This document shows, piece after piece, positions 34,287 through 47,185 of a stretch of 64,000 nt of DNA. The translations under genes and the position numbers were made by a program. The stretch lies in assembly GCA_025403435.1 (NCBI GenBank), contig CM046327.1, positions 10,904,218 through 10,968,217 of the forward strand, in the 5' to 3' direction. The first letter of the stretch is position 1. Each line of letters starts with the position of its first letter. Below the pieces are notes generated by a model, which searched no databases, was not told where the DNA came from, and saw only the letters and a program-made list of their open reading frames with translations. The stretch comes from Artocarpus heterophyllus. Its lineage: Eukaryota > Streptophyta > Magnoliopsida > Rosales > Moraceae.

Positions 34287-36237
34287 TTTATATATATATA
34301 TATATATGTATGTATATATGGATGAAATTAGGGTCTTTTTTTTTTTCAAATTCTCCTAAAAAAGTTTTAGAATTATGTAACAGTATCACCAAAGTAACAT
34401 TTGTCAAATTCAGCCCAAATTAACATAAGTGCAACCACTAGACCGAATGAGGCGTACGGCCACAGTTTCGGGGGACCTACGGCATTGGGCCCACTAAACT
34501 TTGGGTTGTGATCGCAATCTAAAGAATTAATTCTAGAAAATAACAAATCAAATTTAAAAATTAGGATTTGAATCAATTAATTGTTTAATTTTTTATATTT
34601 AAATAATTAAGTAGAATTTGTTTTAAATAATTAAAGCACAAAGATTTTGTTTAAATAATCACTGAGGCACTATATTCAATTAAAATTGAAGTTTGAATTG
34701 ATTTAGAATATCAATCAACTCATTAGACTTTTGTGGTGAAATGCTTTTGCTCTAGTAAAAATGAAACTTATCTGTACGTACTAATAACCCTGAAAGTCTG
34801 CCATAGATGTCTAATATATGTGTGTATTTTAATGAAGCAAAACCCTAGGCCCTCTCTTGTATAAATTTTTGTTCATTTGTCCAACCATATTGTGGCACAT
34901 GACACGCCCTCTTCTCTGTTACATATGATCAGCAACAAATTTATTATCGTGGTGTCTACCAGTACATCACATATGCCGTCATGGATTAGGACAGTAATAT
35001 TTTTTCTTAGAAATGGTAGGAAACATCACATTTCTAAAACTAAAATTAGTAAATGTAAAGTTTAAATATATTATAATAAATTTTAAATTTATAATGTAAA
35101 TAATTTATCTACCCATGTTAAATAATTATTATTTGCATTAACAGAATTATCGTATAAATAATATATTTACTTCCTTGTTTATGTAAATATTTCTTATTTG
35201 TAAATCTAACATTCACAATAAATAATTTCAAAAGGTGATATTTACTTCAAAAAGTTTTAAAAATATGATATTTCCCTCCTTTTTGTCCTGCTGAAATATT
35301 TTACGATACCCATATTGCTGTTCCTACAAAAAGTTGGTGCGAAAACTGCAATCAGTTACTGACCAAATTACTGAGATGATTGGTCCTATAATATATGGAT
35401 ATGTTTTACTTTGTACACCCACATACAAATTTGTATGTTAAAACAATTAATAATCAACTGTCAATGTCACTATCTTTCGTTGTCCTTATCATTAGCTTTA
35501 TTATATCTTCTTGTTATCTGATGTCACTGCCGATAGAAGTTAAGCCAACAAATAAAATGTAGTTGTTGATGGCTAAGACAATGATTTCAGAAGTATAATA
35601 ATTTCAATATTAGATTACTATATATATATATATATATATCCTACAAAAATATATAGAAATCCCATAAAAATATTCTAATTATAGCTAGTGATAACTGATT
35701 ATATGTTTCTCTCTTTAATTCCACTACATTGGACATAACGGTTGAGAAAAAGCTGTACCTTAGAAATGGTGGTCATATAATAAATCAGGAGTGGGCAAGA
35801 AGCCTTGAGCACTGATGTTAGCATTGATAAAAAATTGATTTTACAAAGTTTGGAACGAAGACTTTAAGGTCTTTAATTAGCCTGTAGTTTGAAAATTAAG
35901 AAACAGTAACATAACTAAGTTGCTTGTATTAATATTACACTTATTAAAATTACATGACTTAAAAAAAGATTAACCGAGTATGATACTTAGGTCAAGACAT
36001 ATACAGATGCACAAAAAAAGAACACCATAGAAGAAAGACAAGCTTGCTGCACGTAATTATCGTTGAAAAACGGTAAAGATATGATGAAATTAGCACAGAT
36101 TTTGCAGGCCCCATATCAAAATTTTATGCTATGTATTAATAAAGTTGCCAATGTGAATGGTTAAATTCCAAAACTAGAGAAGTGAAATTAAGTTGGTGTC
36201 TACGTAAGATCATATGAATACACACACACACACACAC

Positions 36238-36278
<41 letters not shown>

Positions 36279-38022
36279 ATTCACGTGAATCAGACGTAAT
36301 GGAGGTAGTTTTGTTTTAAACAATTTTCTGGTTGTCTTCCTATTGCATGTCTATTAATTTACTAATTTCTTTATTTTCTTAAATAATTTTATCTTATTAT
36401 TAATTCAAGCACCTAAGAATATAGTCATTATGGTAACTGTCATTGTTAGTCAGTATAGAAAGAATAAAGTAATCGCATGCCTTAGCTAGTTATATTATAT
36501 ATGACTATATGTATATATTTAACTCTAATCTGTTAGAAAATATTTCGTATTGATCGATGTGGAAGATTTGATCAACCAGAAAGTACATATACCTTGCTAA
36601 ATATTCTTTTTCCTCATTCTCGAACTTTCTTTAGGAAAATCAAAGTAACAACTTATGCAACAGTCAAATCTATAATATCTTCAAACCTAGCCTACGTGCT
36701 TAAATTAGTTAAGTATAATACGGGAATTGTTTTGTTTTGCAATGGAGATTCACAGACAAAACACAATATGCGTGGCATAAGAAATTATAGAAAGTCCGAG
36801 TTTAGATGTATTGGGTAGAAACTTAACAGAGAAAGCAAATCAGTTGTTTAGCTGACACTACAAACTATATCCTTTTTCCCCCCTAATAATCTTGAATATC
36901 ACCGTGTTTAGGTGACATCATGGATATATTAATTTTCAATGCCATTTATTTATTTGTTTATTTTTATTTTGTTTATTGATCAAACCGTCCCTTTTGACGT
37001 GAGATGTCGATCCACCCGACAAAGAAATGCAGTCCAACAAGCAATCTCTCTCTCTCTCTCAGGGCAAGTGAGAGATATTTCACTATTATATCTTTCGTGA
37101 AGAAGGTGTTAAAATGAGTTCTTTTTCTTCCTTTCTCTAACTAAAATTGAGAATCCGTTAACTTGGGGTTTGCTTGAGGTTAAAGCTTATGCATACCGAC
37201 ATGGAAAATGAGGTGAGAGAGAGAGAGAGAGAGAGAGTAGGACCCAAAGTTCTTGTCCTTGTTCAGTTTGACCGTACGTGGCTATTGATGTGATGCTTTA
37301 CTGCGAGTTTAGGTTTGATTTTGATTATAAACAACAAACTTGGATATGTATATTATCAAGAAAGTGGTCCATCCTTAATTGATTAGCTAGCTAAAATTAG
37401 TTTATATGAAAAAGACTATTTTATGTTCTGCTCTTATATAAAATAAATGACAGAAACGTACGTATTTGGAACAGAATATGATTCTTATGTACGTACGTAC
37501 TTGTGCACGTAAACGTATATGATTCTTATTTACGTGCGTAGTTTTACTTAATGTGATTCTTATTGACAAATTTTTAATATAATTGAGAAAAAAATACACT
37601 TAGATATCTAAAAAATGCATTCGGAAGTGCCTATATACATCGTGTTGGAATAATATGTATTACAACATTTCAAACACACAATTCTACAACTCTGTGTATT
37701 TTTGTAAATCACTAGCTCAAGCGGCAGGGTGGGATGGGGCTTGAATCCTTTAGTCCACTAGATGGTACAATAACACTAAAGAGGAATAAGGCAACCACAA
37801 ACCTTACCATCCGGATTCAAGTTTTACTGTGATTAATTATGCCGTATAAGTGTTGAATTAATCTAAAGTTCTTTAGAAAATTCCTGAACTATATGCATTA
37901 AGCTTGAGTGATGAATATCAACAATTACTATTTAATTAGGGAAAACCAGGTTTAATTTGTACATATCTTTTTCAGTAAATGATTCAAATCTTGACCCTTT
38001 CAGAATTTTTAATTTATTTTTC
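34287..38022. repeat. Intergenic DNA with microsatellites
   Basis: Runs of AT (34291-34316; 35620-35639), CA then GA (36221-36238; 36245-36273), CT (37044-37060) and GA (37215-37237) are present. The rest is AT-rich, and no gene, RNA or coding remnant can be supported. Confidence 0.55.
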
Positions 38023-38665
38023 TTAAAAGTGTTATTAACCTTTTTTACCATATATTTTAAGTTTATTCAAAAAGTATATATACCCTCAGTAATTTTGATA
38101 TCATTAAATGTATACCTTTAAATTTAAATCTAGACTTTCTCTTGGCCAATAATCAATTTTAACCTTAAAAATACCGAAAGCACCCTTATTCAAACAAGTT
38201 TTATAAGATGACAAAATATATGACGAAACTTGATCTACCAAGAATTTGTTCCCATTAGAATAGACATATAGTTTCTTGTAAAATTGTACATAGAATACCA
38301 AAGTTAGCTATTCATGTTCAAACAAGTTTCAACAAGACTATTGTGACTGTTTTAATAGGGGCATGTAATTTCTTGGTCCTCCGTCGATACTTAAGTATTT
38401 GTAGATCAAAAATAAAAAATAAAAATAAAAAATGGATTTTCCTTGTCCCTTTTCTTCGCTTCTACCAATCCTTTTTTAAAATTTTTTTGTTTAGAAGTAT
38501 TTAGGGTATTTTTAGGTCAAAATTGAGTGTTGACCTATAAAAGTTATGAATTTGCATATTAAACGCAGTATGTAAGTATATATTTGATGAAATAAAAAAC
38601 TAAAAGTATGTTTTTTAAATAAATTTAAAACACAAGGTATACGAAGAAATAACCCTTAAAAAAAC
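38023..38665. mobile_element. Possible long-TIR MITE
   Basis: The left part (TTAAAAGTGTTATTAACC, TTTTAAGTTTATT, TCATTAAATGTATACCT) is mirrored, with mismatches, on the right (AAATAACCCTTAA, AATAAATTTAAAAC, AAGTATATATTTGATGAA). The arms are AT-rich and the ends uncertain. Confidence 0.35.
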
Positions 38666-39420
38666 CTAAACCATTACCTTTTTCTATTGACAAAAAGTAG
38701 TAGGGAATGCGTGCAGTTTCATGTTAAGAAAGCAAGTTTACTACTAATTGGATCCTCCTCGTGTGTGAATAGTGACCAATAGTCAAAAAATTTCTGCCTA
38801 TCAAAAGTATTATAATGAACATTATTAATTAACTTTGTACATTGTTGCCTTTCACTTGTGATAAAATTCTCATCTTTCTTAATTAGCTTCAACGATTACA
38901 GACCACTATCTCTTTTCTCTTGGGGAATAAGAAAATATTGATAATCATGAATATCTCTTTTTTTCCTCTTCTTTTTCCTGTACAAGACGAAGGGGAAAGG
39001 ACGAAGGCATCAACAAATGCCATTGACGCATTCTTCATGGTGAGGACGTCTTTGGGGTTTCAAAATGAATGGAATTCAGAGCGTTTGCCACACCAACTTC
39101 TTGTCTAACTTAGCTCCAAGGTCAAAAGTGTCACATCTTTTCATGTCCTTATCCTGGTGCTACTATCGTGATATAATCAAAACATTTTTTTCTACCAAGT
39201 ACATTATTAATTTTCTGCTTTACTTTTATTTTGTTACTGAATAAGATAATAACAAAACATCTCGAAGCTGTTATTTTATCTTAGATTTTAAGCATTTAGT
39301 CTTGGCAGACGTGTCTACCAAACTACATTGTTTACATACTACATTTTTCATTTAAAGGTTAATATATACATATATATATATATATATATCTATATAAAGT
39401 TGGATACACAATAGATTAAT
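38666..39420. repeat. Intergenic DNA with a TA microsatellite
   Basis: A TA run lies at about 39365-39390. The open frame 38920-39108 has no recognised similarity. Confidence 0.45.
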
Positions 39421-40030
39421 GGTTAATTACATGATTATATTTTTAGTTTTAATTATTTTTCAATTTGTTCTTTTGTTTTTAGAAACTATAAAATTGTCCT
39501 TTAAATTTTAAACTCTTATTATTATTATTATTATTTAGAATTTGGGGGAAGGTAGATTTGAAATCTTCACCTTTAAGTGAAGTTGGACGTGGTTTTACTA
39601 CTAGGCCATGCTTATAACTACTAAACTCTTACTTCAATATCCATCCCTATAGTAAAAAAAAAATTGGGCAAGGTAAATATAACTACCCTTAAACAATTGT
39701 TGAAAATATTTTATAGGTTTAAAAACGTAAAAAATTCTAAAACGCAACATAAAATTTCAAAAAAGAATCTTAAGTCTTGTAACTTATTAAATGTAAAAAT
39801 AATTTTTAAAATTTTTTCTTAAGAAAAATAATATATTTTAGAAATACATTCAGTATAACTAAGAGTATCTTTATCTTATATATAGCCATCTTTTTTTAAT
39901 CCAAGATGTCTCCAGGAGGGATAAAATTAAAACTAGTTTTTTAAAATAAAGAATACCTTTATAGTTTTTAAAATCAGAAGGATAAATTAAGAAATAATTA
40001 AAACTAAAAGGTACAGCTTTGTAATTAACC
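39421..40030. mobile_element. Long-TIR MITE (about 610 bp)
   Basis: It begins GGTTAATTACA and ends in GTAATTAACC. The arms stay similar for about 90 bases (TTTTAGTTTTAATTATTT on the left; AAATAATTAAAACTAAAA on the right). No coding capacity. The target duplication is unclear. Confidence 0.6.
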
Positions 40031-40835
40031 CAATAATTTAAAAGATGAGAGCGTTCAAAAAAAAAAAAAAAAGAGGAGAGAGAGGGGGAGATGATTATGA
40101 GCAATGTGGTTGCTTGGAGTACCAATGAAAGAGTATACGTGGAAGAGACCCCAACACGATGTTTGCCAAGTGACCACACCAAACTCTATAAAAATGGGCA
40201 ATATATGGAGGACAGATTTGTGATGAGCATTTTTATAATATTGTTTTACTATAGAAAGTGTTAGCTAGCATTGAACCAATGTTACGCTGACAAGTAGAAA
40301 TAACAATTTGTTTGGTGTTGTTTCTTAAAAGCTACTTTAACTTTATGAGTCTAAAAACTCGTGGTTTTAGCATTTGGATAATTTTTAAGAAGAGCTCTGC
40401 TAGAGCTTCTTCTCAAGCCATAAAATATGTACTCTTAAAAAAGCTTTTATAAGGGCTATACAGAACCTGTTTTAAAGTTAATTTTACAAAAAATTGAATT
40501 ACCAATTTTTTTCTCATTAAGCATATTTAAAAATATAGCTTCAAGCATTAAATTTTTTGAACTTAAAAAAATTTAACTTTTTTTTTTTAAATTGATAACT
40601 TTTACTTTTCTTTTCTTATGCCAACCAAAAGTATAAGAAGAAAATTGACAGGAATGTTGTGATAGGAGAATATTCTTTTTGCTAAGATATTGGATAATTA
40701 AAAATGAGGAAGTTTCTCGAGATTATTCAATACTTTTTACAATTATTTTCTAGTGATTACAGCCTTATATATATATATACACACACACACATATATTTCG
40801 CAACCTAGCCTTCCTGATTTTGTTTTACCGTGAGC
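40031..40835. other. AT-rich intergenic DNA
   Basis: No gene is supported. A short TA/CA run lies at about 40767-40793. Confidence 0.5.
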
Positions 40836-40994
40836 TGTTATTTTATGTATACGAGTTAGAAGAGAAATACATGATTTGTGGTCTCTCTTGTTATTTTATG
40901 TATACGAGTTAGAAGAAAAATACACGATTTGTGGTTTCTCTTGTTATTTTATATATACGAGTTAGAAGAAAAATACACGATTTGTGGTTTCTCT
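40836..40994. repeat. Three tandem 53-bp repeats
   Basis: Units start at 40836, 40889 and 40942. Each contains TACGAGTTAGAAGA and GATTTGTGGT, and the second and third are nearly identical. Confidence 0.9.
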
Positions 40995-43049
40995 TGGTAA
41001 TTAGGTCGTCAAGCAAGTATACGGCTTTTTTTTTTCTCCCCTGATCGACTTAATTCGACAATTAACAACTCTCTCTCTGTCTTTCTCTCTCTCTCATATA
41101 TATATATATGTAAGTGTGTGTGTGTATATATATATATAAGTTGAGTTAGATGTACTCTATTTTAGAAAAGTGGACATATTAAGATGGGCAAGAGGAGAGA
41201 TTACGAATACTTTGAGCTATATATTAGGTAATGTTTTTATGTTGTTGTATATTCCAATATTTGCATACAGAGCAGTACACATTATTCTCACAATCACACA
41301 ATAAAACTAATTAACAAGCTACAAATCAAGAGATATATACATAAAATCTACCGAGACAGGCATTAGAGAGAAGAAAAAAAAAGTTACATACATATTCTCA
41401 AATAATCATAGGGGAGAACAACTTAATAATGACATTGAAGATAAAATAACGTGACAATTGGTCAAGTGATGGAGGAATTGACGAACCCTTTTCTTCTAAT
41501 TTTTTCTTCCTTTAATTTATTGCAATAAAGGAACTGAATTCTATTGAAATGAGAGAGTACAAAAGCTAAAGTTAGAGATTTCACATAGAGGACCCATTGA
41601 TTTTCATATACGTGACCAAATATGGAGGAGAGAGATGGAACCATGCAGGAGTGACGAAACAAAGGCCCTTTTGTTGCGTGCATGGGGGAGTTTCTCTGAC
41701 CAATCAGTGATACGCCACCTGTTCCCCGATGTTGACTTCCACTTTTGCCCTAATCATAATCACTTTTCCTCTCTTGTTTTTGTTGGTTGATAGTGGAATA
41801 ATCCTACGTCACAAAGAGATTTAGATCTTGTCTTAAGTAATACTATTGATGAGCACACACGTTGCGTGTGTATTTGTTTTTTTTTTTTTTTACATTTTTT
41901 TATATGAATATCTAACATATATTCTAAAATTTAGTATTCCTTATTTCTTTTACTTCCCTAATAGTTTATTTAAGTGGAAAAAAAGGTGTTGTAGAGCACA
42001 TTTAAAAGGGTATAAAGTTTTCATTAGGAAAAATTAAATAGTAAATTATTTATTGGGTATATAAAGAAAAGAATTTGAGAGGATTATATGATAAAAATAT
42101 TTAGACTGGAACACATTTAGGAAGAACTTATTTGAAAGGAACAATGAAAAAAACATTTATGAAGGGTTATAGTTGGCAAAAAATTTAACTACAAATAAAA
42201 TGTTTAGGTAATCTTATATTTGAAAAAAAATAATTTTAATGAGTGGGAGGGCCAAAAAAAGGGAAAGAAAGAAAAAAAAAAGAGAGAGAAAAAAATGAAA
42301 ACATTAAAAAATTAAAATAAACTGAATTAAATAAATTAGAAAATAAAAAAAGACACGGAAGGAAACTCCCCTTCACACGTCAGGCTCACAAAGAAAGCAT
42401 TCGCTGTTTTATAGATGTTATAGATTATAGATATATACTATATTTAGTTCTGAAAGATCCAATTTTGCCCTTGGTCTTAGTTTAATTGAATAATAACTAG
42501 CTTGACTCCGGTGAATAAAAACAAGGATTTCATGATCCAAAATTAGTGGAAATTATATATGAATAAATATTGGAGACATTTTAACAGGTCACATATAGCC
42601 GCAGTGATGTTGGTACTGAGGATTATTTTTAGTTTTATTTTTAAGCGCATCTTAACTAGCTTAACACCTAGTAAGCAACTCAAATAAGCCCCACCATATC
42701 TCGTTAGAAAGATTAAGGGGAAAAAAAAGAAGTTTAAGTTCCAACCAAAATGAAAAACCCAACAAAAGAAAAATGTAGTAAGAAAGGCAAACAAACAACT
42801 AAAAATAAACATCTATTTCATCTATACATTTTGAAATCTTTAAACTTTCGTACACGAAGGCCGTGGGTAACTTTTTTTTTTTTTTTCTTCTAGCATCAAT
42901 GTTCACATCTTTATGCAGCTTATTGAGTTCCACCAGTTTATTCTAAGACTCTAAGACCATTAACACCAATTCTTTTTGAGCAAGTACACTATTACCATTT
43001 TCTTTTTTGACTGCATATTCTTGTAACATGTAGCCTCTTTAACATTTGC
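40995..43049. other. AT-rich intergenic DNA
   Basis: CT, TA and GT microsatellite runs occur at about 41069-41139. No gene is supported; minus-strand open frames at 41462-41683 and 42543-42812 show no recognised similarity. Confidence 0.45.
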
Positions 43050-43760
43050 AGCCCTAGTTATATATATTGTTACTTTGTTGCTTATTGTTATGTTGTATTA
43101 TGGATTTAACGGGTGTGAAAGCTCCTTTAGCTTCCTCAATCTAATCCGTCCAAGAATGTCTAGCGACTACGTTGACTTGCTCCAAAGCTTGATTAACTGA
43201 GCCACTATTTTTTGCATATTTTCGAGCAATCATGCGATTGTTGATTTCCAGTACATTATCTGCCTTAAGGGTTCGTTCTTCAGCAAAGTCATCAACCATT
43301 AGATCCGACCTAGATTGTCTATTAATCTTTGTGGAATATCCGGACGATAAACTAATGCTTCAATATTGGAAGGATTAGCAAGACTAACTCCAAATTGACA
43401 CCATGGAATTTGGTCGTGCACCAATAGGCTAAAATACAATGACGTGTATTTAACCTTCTTTGAATACATGACTGGTGAATAATATGGTCATTAATGTTTT
43501 CCCTTGCCTCAGAACAGCCTCTCTCATTTGAGTTTTCTATTTTAAAAGCCAAGACTCTGCATGAGATTTTGAAGTAAACAGATCGGCAAATTAATGTTTT
43601 AGGGCACGGTAGAAAAATCCTGTCCGGTACGGTCTGCATGAGCTGTTGAGGTAGTAGTAGCTAATTTGTTGCCATGAACCTTCGCATTCTCCGTAATTTC
43701 ATCCTCTCTATTTCCTTAATTTACCTTCAATTTCGAGCTTCAACAGAAGTATTACTACGT
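43050..43760 (-). pseudogene. Possible degenerate coding fragment, unrecognised
   Basis: This stretch is GC-richer than its surroundings. Minus-strand translation gives protein-like runs in alternating frames (for example IEALVYRPDIPQRLIDNLGR, and an open frame at 43352-43639). Stops and frame changes interrupt it. I do not recognise a family; it may be an old transposon or gene remnant. Confidence 0.25.
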
Positions 43761-44338
43761 GTATTATTTGTATGAGTCTCTTTGACGCAGTAATTTTCAG
43801 CCCTTTTTAATTGTTTAATCTGTGGTGGTGCAACTTTTTTCAAATTTCACCAAAGGAGGACTAAATATAAATCAATACTTGGCAAAAGAATAATCGAGAA
43901 CCATACTAGATCGACATCTACCATAATTCTAACAAACGAACATAAAAACCATCAGCGGTGTTCTTATATCAAGTTTCGAAGGCATTCCAATAGCCCAGCA
44001 ATATCTAACAAAATTAGTGGATCCTGGTATTAACAGGTCAAGTCATAAAATTGGACCCATAATTGTATATTAGTAGTTTTCTGTTTGAATAGGTTAGAGT
44101 TCAGAACCCACCGTTGGGGACGTAGGGTCCCGGTTTTTAAAAAATTCAAAAGGTAGTTTATTTTTTTCCCAAAGGACGTCTCTAATATTTATAACTAGAG
44201 TAAGGTTGTTTTTCCTTCAACTCTCTCTCATTGTCATTGAGCACAATAGAATAGGTAATTTATTTATTTTTAAATGAAAAGGTAATTTATTTACGATGTT
44301 TTTCTAAATATATTTTGGTTTATATTTGAATATTTATA
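43761..44338. other. Intergenic DNA
   Basis: No supported feature. Confidence 0.45.
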
Positions 44339-44479
44339 GGGTGTTTGAAAGAGTAGTTTAAACCATCAATTTAGGTTTAAAAATTGTAGCATACAAGAGC
44401 TTTACACTGTAGCATGTAAGAGTCATTTTACACTATTTATAATTTAAACTAGTAGTTTGAACTATTTTTCCAAACACCC
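44339..44479. mobile_element. Small MITE, CTGTAGCA family, copy 3
   Basis: The left end GGGTGTTTGAAAGAGTAGTT pairs with the right end (reverse complement GGGTGTTTGGAAAAATAGTT). The interior has GTAGCATACAAGAGCTTTAC and CTGTAGCATGTAAGAG. TATA and TATT flank it. Confidence 0.7.
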
Positions 44480-45120
44480 TATTAGAATATCAATTAGATT
44501 TAAGATCTCGTTTGTCTAAGAGTGGAATCAAATCTATGTTGGGGACATTATTATACTTTTTTTTTTATGAAGTATAGGCTCTACATCTATAATAATGTTC
44601 CTAGCTACCCTTGTAATTATATATTTACAATTTATGAATTTTCAGTCCTTAAAAAATTCACATTAAGATCATCTCATATACTACCATCAATTCTAGAAAA
44701 TGATTCGTCTAATGAAAATAACTAAGGAATCAACTATTATATTTCGGTCTAGTTCAATGTAATCATAATACATATGTGTTTATATTATATAATGAACCAT
44801 TACATTAGTTTAAGAATAAAGTCATTCCCTTCATAATGGGAATAGATATTAGTAAAGTAAAGTGCCCAACTATATTTATCACTTGTAAAGTGTTATTTAT
44901 ACTGTGTCTTTAAGGATATCCTTCCACATGAATATTGCATATATGTTCAAAGAATAATCTATAAGTAAGGATCTTATGATGTTAGCTCCATTTTTTTTAA
45001 AAAAAAATTGTTAGTATAAATAATAGCACAAATACTCTATTCCAAAATATTATGAAATGATTATTGAATTTATACCTTTACAGGATCTACTTTACAATCT
45101 CCGACTTATCCTACAGCACA
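44480..45120. other. AT-rich DNA, perhaps LTR remnant
   Basis: It lies downstream, in minus-strand sense, of the copia RNase H remnant and could contain its decayed LTR, but no boundary can be fixed. Confidence 0.25.
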
Positions 45121-45346
45121 GATATGTCTCAAACCACTGCCTTCTAAGTGACTCTTAAAACTTCTTACCGATATAGTCTTTTTAAAAGATTAGTAATTGT
45201 TCTCCAACTCCATTTTTACACCTTTATGTCCCCAAGGATGAATTGTATCCCTAATATGGTGATATTTGCGTGCAGTGTGTTTGGAACACTTGTGCTTTCT
45301 TGGCATCTTAGTATAAACATCTGCTTCACTGTTGTCATAGTAAACT
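45121..45346 (-). pseudogene. Copia RNase H fragment
   Basis: On the minus strand the sequence reads YYDNSEADVYTKMPRKHKC, then KHTARKYHHIRDTIH and, after a frame break, KSHLEGSGLRHI. This follows the order of the copia RNase H C-terminal region (YCDNSGAV.., KHIERKYHLIR.., ..HLEGLGLR). It is a lone, stop-broken scrap of a family different from elements A-C. Confidence 0.7.
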
Positions 45347-46164
45347 GTTATGGGTCACTGTAGCTACTTCACACGCTGCTGCTTACTCGGTTTCCATGGT
45401 GAAACGAACAATACACTTTCCTGATATTCATCCAAAGTACAATGACATATAAGGTGAAGATAAAGCTGAGGTCAACTTCCTAGAATCGTCATCCAATTGA
45501 AATTTTGAACCGAAATGGAAGTAGATCTCCTCAGAATATACTAGCATGGTGACTTTAGATCATGTTCTAAGATTCTCAAATATTTGGAATCAAGTTGTTA
45601 TACAATCCAAAATTGAAGTTTTTTTTTTCGGCTAGACTCTAAATGACTTATAGTAATTTTCTTGTAATTGTTATATGAAGTTGCATATAGATGCTAGTCT
45701 CTGTGTACACCTTTTTACATGAGGATATATAATTACTTACTAATTCACTTAATGAACAGTGTGCCTATCATCGTCTCTGTAGATTACTAAAATGCATGAG
45801 AGATTTTCATTGTTGAATTTGATATGGAAATCTTGATTTGTGAGTGAGAGCCGCCACATTTAGTCAAAATTATATCATCTATATGCTAGATATCCCTATA
45901 TACAAAATAATACCTAATAAAAACTTACCTGCTGAAGTGACATTTTCCAACTTCTGGCCTAACACTATCAAGACAAATTTGTAAATTGACATTGCGTGAA
46001 TATAATAATACTCCTGACCATTACGGATGACAAGTAATCAAGAGTCTCGCCTTAGTCGTATGTGTTTTGTGGGACATATTTGACTATTGAGCACAAAATC
46101 GTCGTCTACCCTACGATCATAATTTTAGTTCATATTTTCTTTTTTAGTGGAAACATAATTTATA
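45347..46164. other. Intergenic DNA, possibly further copia decay
   Basis: Upstream of the RNase H scrap in its reading sense, but no other pol domain can be read with confidence. Confidence 0.3.
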
Positions 46165-46656
46165 AAAGGGATATTACTATTTTATCACCTTATCTTTTAG
46201 AGAAACATCGCATTGGTACACTTCTGTAATTAAGAAAATATTAAAACCATATCCTGTAGCTTTTCAAAATATTATTTTGGTATGATGAGTTTGTATTTTT
46301 TTTATAGGAAATTTTCTTTTTACTATTTTATTAATAAATTCTAAATTAATTTTGCAAAACTATAGTAGAAAATCAAAACAAAAGATTAAACAAAACTCAT
46401 TAAAGAAGAACATATATATAGACTTATTCATTATTTTGACATTATTTGTATTTATTTTTTTTATAATTTTTACAAAATAATTTAGGGTTCATTAACAAAA
46501 TGGTAAGTTGAAAATTTTATGCCACAAAACACAAATTCAGGGTACTAAAATGATGTTTTTAAAAACTACAAGGTACTATTTTGATATTTTCTAAACAACT
46601 AAAATCAGTGTGATGTTTTCTTAAAATACGTGGTATCAAAATGATAAAAAAACCTT
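46165..46656. mobile_element. Long-TIR MITE (about 490 bp)
   Basis: The left arm (AGAGAAACATCGCA, GAAAATATTAAAACC, TTCAAAATATTATTTTGGTA) is mirrored on the right (TACTAAAATGATGTTTTTAA, ACTATTTTGATATTTTC, TGTGATGTTTTCTTAAAA). Arms are about 120 bp and diverged. No coding capacity; ends are approximate. Confidence 0.55.
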
Positions 46657-47185
46657 AATAAAAATTATCACAGTTTGTTAGGGTAATTTTGAAATGGGCT
46701 ACAAAGAAAAATACTTAATATTCATGTTTGGTTCTAGCATTATGATTTTTACTAGATAATTTCTCTAGTGAGAAATAAAAAAGATGTCATTGGTGATTAT
46801 CTGTCTTTCAACTGCCAAAATCTATAAAAAATGATTTTGTAAAAAATTAACGATGTTAATATGTATACTAGTTCCCATGGAAGAAGTCCCCTTTTTACAA
46901 ACCCTATCTTTGGGAGGGGTAGGTGACCTTACATAATACGTTCTCTTTTATATTTTATGGTTTCTATATGGAGCAAAGCCTCGTATGTTTTGTGTCATAT
47001 CCTTCTGAAATAAAAAATTGTGTAGTTGTTATGCAAGCAAATTGGAAACTAGCACGTCGGTAAGCTTCAATGTGATTGGGGGAACAAGACTGTGATGGCT
47101 ATATAAATACAAAGGTGTAGTTGATGGTTGGATTGGAGGGAGGCAAAGGCAGCCAAAATCTTCTTAGAAAACATTAATAGAGATC
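46657..47185 (+). promoter_or_regulatory. MYB gene upstream region with TATA box
   Basis: A TATA box (ATATAAAT, 47101-47108) lies 78 bases before the MYB ATG, placing transcription start near 47130-47140 and giving a leader of about 50 bases. An inverted CCAAT box (ATTGG) is near 47075-47080. Regulatory inputs cannot be deduced further by eye. Confidence 0.55.

Noticed and set aside
37690..37850. Possible tRNA-derived SINE (box A-like TAGCTCAAGCGG, box B-like GGCTTGAATCC)
   Set aside because: The two boxes are only about 15 bases apart and there is no A-tail or target duplication.
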